Source: Clostridia bacterium (GTDB lineage Bacteria; Bacillota; Clostridia; TANB77; CAG-508). From it: a stretch of DNA of 33,714 bases. A program made the position numbers and the translations under genes. Location of the stretch: NCBI GenBank assembly GCA_017510245.1, contig JAFWNQ010000022.1, positions 1-33,714 on the forward strand, in the 5' to 3' direction. The number at the start of each line of letters is the position of its first letter. Positions within the stretch are counted from its first letter, which is position 1. The notes below the pieces were generated by a model that was given only the letters and a program-made list of their open reading frames with translations, was not told the origin of the DNA and searched no databases. Shown piece by piece: positions 7,464 to 16,270 of this stretch.

Positions 7464-8420
7464 TTATTTATCTTTATCTTTTCTTTTTCTAGGATGCAAT
7501 CCAGGAATTCTTTTAGCATAATGTGTTCTAAAATGGTTTTTGTCTATAATACTTAGTAATTCTTCATCTGAGATTTCGATAAATCTATTATGTGCATTAG
7601 AAAAAATAAATCTTCTAAACTTATTTTTTTGAGTTTTTTTATCAAAATCATGTGTAGTATATAAAATGTGAAAATTATTTCTATCATCTCCATCTTGAGT
7701 ATATAATACATTTTTATGAAATCTAGGCTTATCATTCTTTGATAACAATCTTTTAAACATAAAATCATAGAAACTATCTCTCTCAACAAATTCCAAATTT
7801 TGAATTCCTGGAATATTTGAAGTAGCTTCTAGTATTCGAGAGACTTTATTACCTAGCATGTCTTCATGCTCAAGCTCGGAAGATAATTCTTCCATAGTGG
7901 CATTTATTAATTGTTCACCAAAATAAGAATATCCAATATGGCTATCTATTTCTTTCAAATCCTCAGAAGTCAATGCACTAGAACCAGTAACTGCAAAATG
8001 TCTTGTAGGAAGATTCAATTGTATGAATTTAATGTCATTAGTAAGATCTGCTTTATATGTGACACCATCAATTTCAAAAAAAGTATCTTCATGTTTATCT
8101 TCTAAGTCATCCCTTCCAGAACGAGCTTTAATACCAATTTCTCGTAGAATAGCAGAATACATTCTAGAAATATTAATACAAACAGCTTTTTTCTTTCTGC
8201 CATCTTTTAAATCAGCAAATGATGGGGAAGAAGATAATGCTTTTCTATATATATGATCTTCAGTTTTTGCCTTTCCAAATAAGAACTTTTCTTCAAAGCA
8301 AAATAGCTTTCCAAGAGAGACATATATATACCTTGCTTTTTCTAAATCTGTAAGATTTTCAGGAATATTAGATATAATTCTCTCTACAGCATTATTAAAA
8401 ATTCTTTGTTTAATAGTCAT
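7464..8420 (-). CDS. Transglutaminase-like cysteine-peptidase-fold protein, function unknown
   Basis: A 318-residue predicted cytoplasmic protein with no signal peptide or membrane segment. Residues ~25-130 look like a transglutaminase-like core. 'KAVCINISRMYSAILREIGI' carries a candidate nucleophile Cys81, with the adjacent helix typical of the fold. 'KHEDTFFEIDGVTYKADLTND' provides His110 and Asp125 with the right order and spacing for a Cys-His-Asp triad. The C-terminal ~170 residues are unfamiliar and end in the very basic 'HPRKRKDKDK'. Its ribosome binding site GGAAAGGA lies inside the 3' arm of a hairpin (8424-8463). It sits between serS and engB, which suggests but does not prove a link to translation or ribosome assembly. 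Substrate and role are unknown. Confidence 0.6.
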   Translation of the reverse strand: MTIKQRIFNNAVERIISNIPENLTDLEKARYIYVSLGKLFCFEEKFLFGKAKTEDHIYRKALSSSPSFADLKDGRKKKAVCINISRMYSAILREIGIKARSGRDDLEDKHEDTFFEIDGVTYKADLTNDIKFIQLNLPTRHFAVTGSSALTSEDLKEIDSHIGYSYFGEQLINATMEELSSELEHEDMLGNKVSRILEATSNIPGIQNLEFVERDSFYDFMFKRLLSKNDKPRFHKNVLYTQDGDDRNNFHILYTTHDFDKKTQKNKFRRFIFSNAHNRFIEISDEELLSIIDKNHFRTHYAKRIPGLHPRKRKDKDK

Positions 8421-8423
8421 AAT

Positions 8424-8463
8424 AAAAGTCCTTTCCTATAATATGTTTTTGGAAAAGACTTTT
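8424..8463 (-). terminator. Hairpin after serS that also contains the next gene's ribosome binding site
   Basis: On the minus strand a 13-bp stem (8451-8463 with 8424-8436, one G-U pair, 14-nt loop) lies 9 bp after the serS stop and is followed by a short T-rich stretch. Its 3' arm contains GGAAAGGA, the ribosome binding site of the transglutaminase-like gene, so it may both attenuate transcription and mask translation. Confidence 0.6.
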
Positions 8464-8472
8464 AAAATTATA

Positions 8473-9759
8473 TTATTTTTTTGGAACAATCTTCTCCAAA
8501 CCACCCATGTAAGGTCTTAGTACTTCTGGAACAGTAACACTTCCATCTTCGTTATAATTGTTTTCAATTACTGCAATTAATCCTCTAGGAGTTGCAACAA
8601 CAGTATTATTTAAAGTATGAGCAAAGTAATTACCTTTTTCTCCTTTAATTCTAATTCCAAGTCTTCTGGCTTGTGCATCAGTTAGGTTTGAACAACTGCA
8701 AACTTCAAAATACTTTTGCTGTCTTGGACTCCATGCTTCTATATCACATGATTTAACCTTTAAATCTGCCAAATCTCCAGAACAACACTCTAGTTGTCTT
8801 ACTGGAACATTCATATTTCTAAATAAGTCAACACTAAGTTTCCACATTTTGTTGTACCATTCCATTGATTCTTCAGGCTCACAAATGACAATCATTTCTT
8901 GTTTTTCAAATTGATGAACTCTATATAATCCTCTTTCTTCAAGACCATGTGAACCTATTTCTTTTCTAAAGCAAGGAGAATATGAAGTCATATTAATAGG
9001 TAATTCATCTTTTTTTATTATTTGGCCTTTATATTTTCCAATCATAGAATGCTCAGATGTACCTATTAAGAATAAATCTTCTCCTTCAATCTTATACATC
9101 ATAGCTTCCATTTCTTCAAAACTCATAACACCTGTAACAACGTCAGAACGAATCATAAATGGAGGAATGGCATATGTAAATCCATTATTAATCATATAAT
9201 CTCTAGCATAAGCTAGCATTGCTTCATGTAAACGAGCAATGTCACCTATTAGATAATAGAATCCAACTCCACTAGTTCTCCCAGCAGATTCTTTATCCAG
9301 TCCGTTGAAACTATCTAAGATATCAGCATGATATGGAATTTCATAATCTGGAACTTTAGGATCACCAAATCTTTCAACTTCAACATTTTCAGAATCATCT
9401 TTTCCGATTGGAACAGATGGGTCCATTATATTAGGAATTAACATCATTCTTGATTTTATTTCTTCAGAATATTTTTTTTCTAATTCTTCATTTTTTTCAA
9501 GTTCTTCATTAATAGATTTTACTTCTAATTTAATAGATTCAGCCTCATCTTTTTTACCGTCCTTCATAAGAACACCAATTTGGCTACTTAGAGAGTTTCT
9601 TCTATTTCTAAGTTCATCACCTTTTACAGTAGTTTCTCTAAATTTTTTATCAAAATCAATAACCTCATCAACTAGAGGTAATTTTTTATCTTGAAATTTC
9701 TTTTTTATATTTTCCTTAACAATTTCAGGATTTTCTCTTAAAAACTTAATATCAATCAT
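8473..9759 (-). CDS. serS: Seryl-tRNA synthetase
   Basis: A 428-residue class II aminoacyl-tRNA synthetase that charges tRNA-Ser (and tRNA-Sec where present). Residues ~1-105 form the N-terminal helical arm that grips the long variable arm of tRNA-Ser, rich in KK/EE heptads. The catalytic domain shows TSEH (234-237), motif 2 'FRKEIGSHGLEERGLYRVHQ' (from residue 264) and motif 3 around 'TPRGLIAVIENN' (390-401). The motif 3 neighbourhood 'HTLNNTVVATPRG' differs from the common bacterial 'NGSGLAVGRT'-type sequence. AAAGGA precedes the ATG. There is no room for a T-box leader: only 167 bp separate it from the divergent gene, and a plain promoter lies there. Confidence 0.95.
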   Translation of the reverse strand: MIDIKFLRENPEIVKENIKKKFQDKKLPLVDEVIDFDKKFRETTVKGDELRNRRNSLSSQIGVLMKDGKKDEAESIKLEVKSINEELEKNEELEKKYSEEIKSRMMLIPNIMDPSVPIGKDDSENVEVERFGDPKVPDYEIPYHADILDSFNGLDKESAGRTSGVGFYYLIGDIARLHEAMLAYARDYMINNGFTYAIPPFMIRSDVVTGVMSFEEMEAMMYKIEGEDLFLIGTSEHSMIGKYKGQIIKKDELPINMTSYSPCFRKEIGSHGLEERGLYRVHQFEKQEMIVICEPEESMEWYNKMWKLSVDLFRNMNVPVRQLECCSGDLADLKVKSCDIEAWSPRQQKYFEVCSCSNLTDAQARRLGIRIKGEKGNYFAHTLNNTVVATPRGLIAVIENNYNEDGSVTVPEVLRPYMGGLEKIVPKK

Positions 9760-9796
9760 GATTATAAATTCCTTTCATATAGTGAATTTGGTATAT

Positions 9797-9825
9797 ATTT
9801 TATCATAAATCGGAATTATTTACAA
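9797..9825 (-). promoter_or_regulatory. Promoter for the serS operon
   Basis: On the minus strand TTGTAA (9820-9825) and TAAAAT (9797-9802) are 17 bp apart, with a TGA extended -10. It reads into serS about 30 bp upstream of the start codon. Confidence 0.65.
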
Positions 9826-9854
9826 TTATTTTTTTATTATTTTTAAGAAAAACA

Positions 9855-9883
9855 TTGATATTTAAAAAAGGTATTGGTAAAAT
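9855..9883 (+). promoter_or_regulatory. Promoter for the LRR protein gene
   Basis: TTGATA (9855-9860) and TAAAAT (9878-9883) are 17 bp apart with a TGG extended -10. AGGAGG precedes the ATG at 9927. The promoter is divergent from that of serS. Confidence 0.65.
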
Positions 9884-9926
9884 ATTTTTGGAAAAATGTA
9901 TTTATAGTTTTTAATAGGAGGAACAT

Positions 9927-11648
9927 ATGAAAAGATTTAATGAGAAAGAATCAGGAATTACCTTAGTTGCATTGGTAGTAACGATGATAGTACTATTGGT
10001 ATTAGCAGGAGTAACAGTACAAATTGTGTTTGGAAATAATGGATTAATAGAAAGAACAAAAACTGTATCAGAAGCAGCAAGAGCAGGAGAAATAAATGAT
10101 AGAATTTTAATGGAAGCTGGAAGCAATTTAGGAGCAGAGCATATAGGAGAAATAAAAAAGACTAGAGGTCAGTTTATAGATGAATTATATTCAGAAGGAA
10201 AACTAAAGGATGAAGAAGTTGAAGAATTAGAAGGAACAGATGTAATTACTATAGGTGGAATAACAGTGGATTTTAGTCTTTTAGGTAGCTTTGCAAGTGA
10301 ACTAAGACCACAAAGAGTTGCAGATGATTTTTGGATATTAAATAATGGAGTAGCGCATATTAATACATCATATATTACTTTTCCAGATAATTCAGGAAGC
10401 GACTCTTATAGTGGAGGATCTTATTATGGAGAAATGGTTAGAGTGGGAGAATGCCAGTACACAAGGCTAAAGGTACCATCAAAAATAAATGGAGAAAATG
10501 TATTATCATTCGATGTTAGTAATGTTAATAACATAGTATTATTAGATATACAAGAAGGAATAACATCAATACCTAGCATGAGTTCATTAAGGGATTCTTT
10601 ACAGAGTGTAACAATACCGGGAACGGTTACAAGTATTGGAGAATCATGCTTTTTGTGGTGCTATGCATTAAAAGAAGTTAATATAAAAGAAGGTGTTAAT
10701 GAATTATCAAATTATGCATTTCAATATTGCACTGGTTTGAAGTATATTAGTATTCCATCATCTGTATCAACTATGGGGGTTGGATGTTTTAATAAATGTA
10801 TGAATCTGGAAAATGTTGATATACAGGGAAACAATATAACATTAGGAAATAGGTGCTTTTTAGAATGTACTAGGCTGCAAAATGTAAAAATGGCAGAAGG
10901 AGTTACTTCATTGGGAGAAAGAGCATTTGGATACTGCAGCAACTTAAAGAATATAGATATTCCAAGTAGTGTTATATCTATTGGAAAAGAGTGCTTTTAC
11001 CAATGTACGAATTTGGAAAGTATTGATGTTAAAGAGGGACTAACCAGTATAGGAGAATGGGCTTTCTATAATTGCACTAATTTAGAAAGTATAAATATTC
11101 CAAGTACTGTAACTAGTATTGGAACTGCTGCATTTATAGTATGTTCAAAAATAGAGAGTATTAAAATACCAGATAATATTACAAGTTTACCAGAATCTTT
11201 ATGCTCTGGTTGTGCTAGTCTAAAAAATGTTGAATTCTCAGAAAATGTTACAGAAATTGGAGCAAGAGCATTTCAGGGATGCAGAAGTTTAGAAAGTTTT
11301 GTATTTCCAAATGGTGTTACTATTGTCAAAGATTATGTTTTACAAATGTGTACAAATCTAAAAGAAGTATATATTCCGGATGGAGTAACATCCATTAACC
11401 AAAGAGCTTTTTATCAATGCACAAGTTTGGAACATTTATATATACCAAGCTCAGTTTCATATATTTCAGGACCATATACAAATTATGCGTCATTCTATGA
11501 ATGTTCTTCATCACTAGTATTATACTGTGGAGCTTCAGAACAGCAACCTAACTGGGGAACTTATTGGAAAAGATATGGAAAATGGACTGAACTTACTGTT
11601 AAATATAATTATACAAGAGAACAGTATGAAGCTGAAACTAATAGTTAG
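9927..11648 (+). CDS. Pilin-signal, BspA-like leucine-rich repeat surface protein
   Basis: Encodes 573 residues. The N-terminus 'KESGITLVALVVTMIVLLVL' (from residue 8) has the type IV prepilin layout: a short basic leader, Gly10 as the processing-site residue, then a ~20-residue hydrophobic helix. The Glu usually found at position 5 of the mature pilin is replaced by Ala. Residues ~30-110 form a linker. From about residue 190 to 540 there are roughly a dozen BspA/LRR_5-type repeats of ~23 residues (pattern 'VTSIGEWAFYNCTNLESINI', then 'PSTVTSIG'), each with the conserved A/CF..C..L core. Proteins of this type are usually exported and bind surfaces or partners. No prepilin peptidase or pilus ATPase is in the window. 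It is 73 bp upstream of the DUF4956 gene with no clear terminator, so it may be cotranscribed with the envelope locus. Confidence 0.85.
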   Translation: MKRFNEKESGITLVALVVTMIVLLVLAGVTVQIVFGNNGLIERTKTVSEAARAGEINDRILMEAGSNLGAEHIGEIKKTRGQFIDELYSEGKLKDEEVEELEGTDVITIGGITVDFSLLGSFASELRPQRVADDFWILNNGVAHINTSYITFPDNSGSDSYSGGSYYGEMVRVGECQYTRLKVPSKINGENVLSFDVSNVNNIVLLDIQEGITSIPSMSSLRDSLQSVTIPGTVTSIGESCFLWCYALKEVNIKEGVNELSNYAFQYCTGLKYISIPSSVSTMGVGCFNKCMNLENVDIQGNNITLGNRCFLECTRLQNVKMAEGVTSLGERAFGYCSNLKNIDIPSSVISIGKECFYQCTNLESIDVKEGLTSIGEWAFYNCTNLESINIPSTVTSIGTAAFIVCSKIESIKIPDNITSLPESLCSGCASLKNVEFSENVTEIGARAFQGCRSLESFVFPNGVTIVKDYVLQMCTNLKEVYIPDGVTSINQRAFYQCTSLEHLYIPSSVSYISGPYTNYASFYECSSSLVLYCGASEQQPNWGTYWKRYGKWTELTVKYNYTREQYEAETNS

Positions 11649-11721
11649 AAATGAAACTATTATAAAGTTTATAAAGGCTAAAAAAATAATCTTTAGTGAT
11701 TAATAATGGAGTAAAAGTAAA

Positions 11722-12360
11722 ATGATTAATTATTTTAATATAGAACTTATAAAAGAAGTATTATTTGAGGTAGCTATTGCTATTGCTTGTGGAAGTATTA
11801 TAAACATAATTTATAGAAAAACATATAAGGGTGTAGCTTTATCCAAAAATTTTGCAAATACTTTAACAGGGCTAACTATTATATCTTACTTTATAATTAA
11901 ATGCGTAGCTAATAATACATTAGTATCACTAGGAATGGTTGGAGCTTTATCAATTGTAAGATTTAGAAATTCTGTAAAAGATTCAATAGACATTATGTAT
12001 GCTTTTTGGGCAATTGCACAAGGAATTTTAGTAGGAGCACAAGAATATTTTTTATCAATTGTTTTTAATATAATTATGGTTATAGTACTAATGGTTATGT
12101 TTAAATTAAACAACAAAAAATCTAAAAAAATGATATTGATAGTTAGATACAATGATAAGATGAATTTAGAGATATTTGATGAAAGACTAAAGAAAAGCTT
12201 TAAATCATTTTTGATTAAAGAGCAAAAGATTGGAAAAATTGGAGAAATTATAGTAGAAGTTATGAGCTTGAATAATCAAATAAATACAAAATTGGAAGAT
12301 ATAAAGATAGATGGAGTAGAAGATATTTCATTAATTGATTATGTGGAGCCTATTATATAA
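11722..12360 (+). CDS. DUF4956 family membrane protein
   Basis: A 212-residue membrane protein with about four hydrophobic segments (residues ~13-31, 48-64, 92-106 and 108-128) and a soluble C-terminal tail of ~80 residues. The family signature is 'SLGMVGALSIVRFRNSVKDS' (residues 69-88), followed by 'YAFWAIAQGILVGA'. The biochemical role of the family is not established. As a matter of family knowledge it commonly neighbours VTC-like and CotH-like genes, and here the VTC gene follows with a one-base stop/start overlap (TAATG at 12358-12362). GGAG lies 10 bp before the ATG. Inference: a membrane component of a polyphosphate- or phosphorylation-linked envelope system. Confidence 0.85.
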   Translation: MINYFNIELIKEVLFEVAIAIACGSIINIIYRKTYKGVALSKNFANTLTGLTIISYFIIKCVANNTLVSLGMVGALSIVRFRNSVKDSIDIMYAFWAIAQGILVGAQEYFLSIVFNIIMVIVLMVMFKLNNKKSKKMILIVRYNDKMNLEIFDERLKKSFKSFLIKEQKIGKIGEIIVEVMSLNNQINTKLEDIKIDGVEDISLIDYVEPII

Positions 12361-13016
12361 TGAGAAAAGAAATAAAATTTGAAATAGATAGAGAAGAGTT
12401 CATTAATATCAATAATACATTAGATAAAATATCGAATAATAATCAAACAATTATAAAAAAAGAAGAATACAATGTTAAAACAGTATACTTTGAAAACATT
12501 TATAATTCCATTTTACAAGAAAATATTGATGGAAAACAATATAGAGAAAAATACAGAATAAGAATGTATAATAACAATTTAAATGACTTATTTTTGGAAA
12601 AGAAAATAAAAAAAGATAATAATGTATTTAAGTATAGAGAAAGAATAACCGAAAGAGATGTAATAAATATATACGAAGATAAAATAGATAATTTTATTAA
12701 TGAGACAAAACTAAAAAAAGATTTTTATTTAAATGTAAAAACAAAGTTATTAAGACCCAGAATTATAGTATATTATGATAGAGTTGCATTTGAACATTAT
12801 TTGACAAACTATAGAATCACATTAGACTCTAATATTAGCAAGAATAATGAAATAAATGATTTTTTGAAAGAGAATAAGAATACATCTAATATAAATAAGT
12901 ATATTTTGGAAGTAAAGTATGAAGACTTTATTCCAAAACATATTTGGGATTTGTTAAAAATACATGTGCAAAGACAAAAAATATCAAAATATGTGACAAT
13001 GAGGTTAAGTAAATGA
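12360..13016 (+). CDS. VTC-domain (polyphosphate polymerase-like) protein
   Basis: A 218-residue soluble protein of the CYTH/triphosphate-tunnel type. Features matching VTC-type domains are an N-terminal acidic/basic strand 'KEIKFEID', 'YREKYRIRMYN', 'LFLEKKIKKDNNVFKYRE', 'RPRIIVYYDRVAFEH', 'RITLDSNI' and the late 'YILEVKYED'. Alternating charged residues on these strands would line the tunnel that binds polyphosphate or nucleoside triphosphate. Yeast Vtc4 makes polyphosphate; bacterial relatives are mostly untested, so activity is inferred. It overlaps the upstream gene by one base and the downstream CotH gene by four (ATGA at 13013-13016), which indicates translational coupling. Confidence 0.8.
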   Translation: MRKEIKFEIDREEFININNTLDKISNNNQTIIKKEEYNVKTVYFENIYNSILQENIDGKQYREKYRIRMYNNNLNDLFLEKKIKKDNNVFKYRERITERDVINIYEDKIDNFINETKLKKDFYLNVKTKLLRPRIIVYYDRVAFEHYLTNYRITLDSNISKNNEINDFLKENKNTSNINKYILEVKYEDFIPKHIWDLLKIHVQRQKISKYVTMRLSK

Positions 13017-14227
13017 GCATAATAAAAAAGAATGAAATAAAAAATATTGGGATATTAGTTTTGATAGTTGGCTTTGTATTATTACTGGAAAAAATAATTG
13101 TTTTAGATTATGAAAAATCTACGCAAGAAATCATTGACAAAAAAATACTAACTAGAGTTGAAATTATAGCTACAGAAGAGCAAATGAATTATTTAAAGAA
13201 TAATACTGATACGGAACCATATATTAAAGTAGATGTAATAATAAACGGAACTACAATAAAAAACTGTGGATTGAGAACAAAAGGTTCAACTATATATAGC
13301 AAATTAGGTGAAACAACAAATCCAACAAGATTTGGATATATGTTGGAGCTAGATTATTATAAAAAATATCAGAGCTATGATGGAATAAAAAAAATCTCAT
13401 TAAACACTAATGCTTATGATAAAACTACAATTAGGGAGATGATATGCTATGACATTTACGAGATAGCAGGTGTTAAGACAGTAAAAAGAAGCTTATGCGA
13501 CCTAACGATTGCAGGAAAAGACGAAGGAATATATACATTCGTTGAAGTACCTTTAGAAAACTTTATAAATAGAACATATGGTAATAATGATGGTGTAATA
13601 TATAAGCCAAAGATACCAACTGAAGATGAAAATAAAAATGAAATAGATATGGAAAAAGTGCTTAATGGAAAAATGTTTGGAAGAGTAAATAATAATAAAG
13701 TCAGAATGCTATCAAACTCATTAAAAAACATAAAAGAGAACAACAATATCGAAAAATACATGGATATTTCATCAATGATAGATTACTTAGTTGTTTGTTT
13801 TTTTATAGATAATCATGATAGCTATGTTTCAGAAACATCAAGAAATTATTATATCTATCAACAAAGAGATAAAATTACATTTTTACCGTATGACTTAGAC
13901 TTAATTTTAATGAATGATGACGATATTAAATTTCCAGTACTAACTTATGAAAAATATCAAAACAAACCTATTATATTTAATATATTGAATAATGATAAAT
14001 ATATGTTAGAATATAAAAACAAAATATCAGAAATAATTAATTATTTAGAACAAAATAATTACATTTATAAAAGAATTGATTTTTATGAGAAAATTGTACA
14101 TAATTCTATGTTTAATAACTCGAATAATTTTTATCAATATTCTTTTTATAAAGAAGATATTATTAATCTTAAAAAGTCAATGCAATTAAGAATACAAAAA
14201 GTACGAGAAGAACTTGATAAATCATAA
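13013..14227 (+). CDS. CotH-like protein kinase, membrane-anchored
   Basis: Encodes 404 residues. Residues ~10-31 (from 'IKNIGILVLIVG') form a single membrane anchor, and the rest would lie outside the cell. The CotH fold is indicated by 'VDVIINGTTIKNCGLRTKGS' (the GxRxKGxS-type motif at 86-92), 'DEGIYTFVEVPLENF', 'MIDYLVVCFFIDNHDS' and the metal-binding 'FLPYDLDLIL' (D294 and D296). CotH of Bacillus subtilis phosphorylates spore coat proteins, whereas vegetative relatives of this kind are little studied. It is coupled to the VTC-like and DUF4956 genes, which suggests an envelope system that moves phosphate. The substrate could be a surface protein such as the LRR protein at 9927; that is inference. 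Confidence 0.85.
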   Translation: MSIIKKNEIKNIGILVLIVGFVLLLEKIIVLDYEKSTQEIIDKKILTRVEIIATEEQMNYLKNNTDTEPYIKVDVIINGTTIKNCGLRTKGSTIYSKLGETTNPTRFGYMLELDYYKKYQSYDGIKKISLNTNAYDKTTIREMICYDIYEIAGVKTVKRSLCDLTIAGKDEGIYTFVEVPLENFINRTYGNNDGVIYKPKIPTEDENKNEIDMEKVLNGKMFGRVNNNKVRMLSNSLKNIKENNNIEKYMDISSMIDYLVVCFFIDNHDSYVSETSRNYYIYQQRDKITFLPYDLDLILMNDDDIKFPVLTYEKYQNKPIIFNILNNDKYMLEYKNKISEIINYLEQNNYIYKRIDFYEKIVHNSMFNNSNNFYQYSFYKEDIINLKKSMQLRIQKVREELDKS

Positions 14228-14248
14228 AGCCGAAGGAAGGAAATTATT

Positions 14249-16255
14249 GTGAGATTAAAAAAGATACATAAAACACTAATAGTAGTATTAATAATAATAA
14301 TACTAGAATTAACGGTATTTAACTTTAGATATTTTTTAATAAGATTTTCAGGATTAAGTAATGAAACAATTGATGTAAATGATGACAACCTATCATCAAA
14401 TGACTTTAATGGTTTTTTATTTAAAAAAACATATAAAATTAAACTAAATAATAAAATAAAAGGGATAAAACTAAATTTATCTCAAGATACTAATTATAAA
14501 GAAATAAAAATAACTCCAAAATTTAAGGATGAAACAAAAAAAAATGAATTTAAAGAATTGGAACAGTTTAAGTATATGCCTAAATATAAAAATAGAGAGT
14601 ATGTAGTTCTAAACTCTCAAAAAAACTGTCTGGAGCTAGAGTTTGATTTGGAATCAAATGGCAATTTTAAAATTGAAAGTATAGAATTAAACACTTGGTA
14701 CTTTGAATTTAACTGGATTAGAGTTTTGTCATTGATAGTATTTGCTTGCTTAGTAATGTATTATAGAGAAATTAATAATCACTTCGAAAAGAATCCAAAT
14801 GACAAAAGAATAGTTTATATAGGTTTCATTTCTATTTTAACAATATTATTTATATACTATTGTTATGGTTTTGGAACGATTTATGAAAAGTCTAGTTGGG
14901 AAAGCGGAATGGTGTTAAAAGATATATACAGAGAACTAACACAGTCAATTATGAAAGGAAAAATAACTCTGGACTTTCCGGAAAACTATAGAGAAGAATT
15001 ATCTAAACTTCAAAATTACCAAGACTATTCGGAAAGAGTGGAAAAAGGAGTAAAATACTTATATGATGCTGCATTTTACAAAGGAAACTATTACTGCTAT
15101 TACGGAATAATACCAGTTGCAACTGTACTATTACCTATTGCTCTAATTACAGGAATATATTGCTACAGTAATGTCGTTTGCATTGTTTATGGAACATTAG
15201 TAATGATATTACTACTAAAAATATATTTAAGAATTCTAAAAAAATTCAAGATTAAATTTGGATTTTTATTAGAGTTTGTGGGATACTTAACTATCGTTCT
15301 AACCATGGAATTATTTAGGCTTAAATTTGAACCTAATTTCTACCAAGCAGTGGATTTATGTGGAATATTTTGGTTGCTATTTGCTTTTTGGCAAATATTA
15401 AATTTGGAAAATGAAGAAAAAATAAAACAAAAACTATTCTTAATAGGAATGTCATATGGATTTATGGTATTAACTAGACCGGTTTATGTATTTTATATTG
15501 TTCCAATTGTGATTGCAATTTGGAAATACTTAATAAAAGACAAAAAGTTAGAGCTAAAAAATATTGCAGTATTTATACTGCCAATAATAATAATGGCAAT
15601 TTTCCAAATGTGGTATAACTACATAAGATTTGAAAATATTTTTGAATTTGGACAGTTTTATCAAATTACTATAAATGATACTTCAAGTTTAGAAATGGAA
15701 CCAGGTCTTGCAATAGATGGGATATTTTCATTTTTGTTTAATCCACCATTACTTTCAAGACATTTTCCATTTGTTGATTATAATGAAGCCAATGTTAAAA
15801 ATGGAAATGAAATATTTACGATGGGGACATTTGGATTGCTTTGGCATCAGTTTTTATTGATATTACTCACAGCAAAGAACAGAATAAATAATAATAGAAA
15901 AATAAAAAAATTAAAAATCTATTCAGTTACATTTTTGTTAATTTCCATAATAATACTCATAATAAATACTTGCTGGGCTGGAGTAATTCAGAGGTATCTA
16001 ACTGATGTATTACCTACACTAACAATAATTTCACTTTTTTACTGGTTACTTTATATAAATGAAAGTAAAAATAAAGAAGTTAAAAATGAGAGAATAAAAT
16101 TATACAGAATAGTATGTATAAGTTCAGTTATAATAATGTCGTTATATGCATTTAGTGATTTAGATAATTTTATGTTAAAAACGGTTGAAAAAACTCCAAT
16201 AGACAAAAGAATAATTCAATATAATATTAAACATAGTATAGAATTTTATAAATAG
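14249..16255 (+). CDS. Polytopic GT-C-like membrane protein with extracytoplasmic N-terminal domain
   Basis: Encodes 668 residues from GTG at 14249, with GGAAGG about 9 bp upstream. An N-terminal membrane helix ('LIVVLIIIILELTVFNF', residues ~9-25) is followed by a ~120-residue charged, probably extracytoplasmic beta domain (~30-148). About ten more membrane helices follow up to residue ~650. A large loop, 'SSWESGMVLKDIYRELTQS' through 'YYCYYGIIPVATVLLP', precedes the hydrophobic core. 'VLTRPVYVFYIVPIV' and the acidic loop residues resemble GT-C glycosyltransferases that take sugars from polyprenyl-phosphate donors. No exact family is recognised. The GT2 gene downstream could make the lipid-linked sugar donor. 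The alternative is a polysaccharide polymerase- or flippase-like role. Confidence 0.6.
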   Translation: MRLKKIHKTLIVVLIIIILELTVFNFRYFLIRFSGLSNETIDVNDDNLSSNDFNGFLFKKTYKIKLNNKIKGIKLNLSQDTNYKEIKITPKFKDETKKNEFKELEQFKYMPKYKNREYVVLNSQKNCLELEFDLESNGNFKIESIELNTWYFEFNWIRVLSLIVFACLVMYYREINNHFEKNPNDKRIVYIGFISILTILFIYYCYGFGTIYEKSSWESGMVLKDIYRELTQSIMKGKITLDFPENYREELSKLQNYQDYSERVEKGVKYLYDAAFYKGNYYCYYGIIPVATVLLPIALITGIYCYSNVVCIVYGTLVMILLLKIYLRILKKFKIKFGFLLEFVGYLTIVLTMELFRLKFEPNFYQAVDLCGIFWLLFAFWQILNLENEEKIKQKLFLIGMSYGFMVLTRPVYVFYIVPIVIAIWKYLIKDKKLELKNIAVFILPIIIMAIFQMWYNYIRFENIFEFGQFYQITINDTSSLEMEPGLAIDGIFSFLFNPPLLSRHFPFVDYNEANVKNGNEIFTMGTFGLLWHQFLLILLTAKNRINNNRKIKKLKIYSVTFLLISIIILIINTCWAGVIQRYLTDVLPTLTIISLFYWLLYINESKNKEVKNERIKLYRIVCISSVIIMSLYAFSDLDNFMLKTVEKTPIDKRIIQYNIKHSIEFYK

Positions 16256-16270
16256 AGGGTGAGAAACAAA

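Noticed and set aside
9760..9926. T-box leader for serS
   Set aside because: The divergent gap is only 167 bp, contains a plain promoter close to serS, and lacks the conserved T-box sequence and antiterminator.
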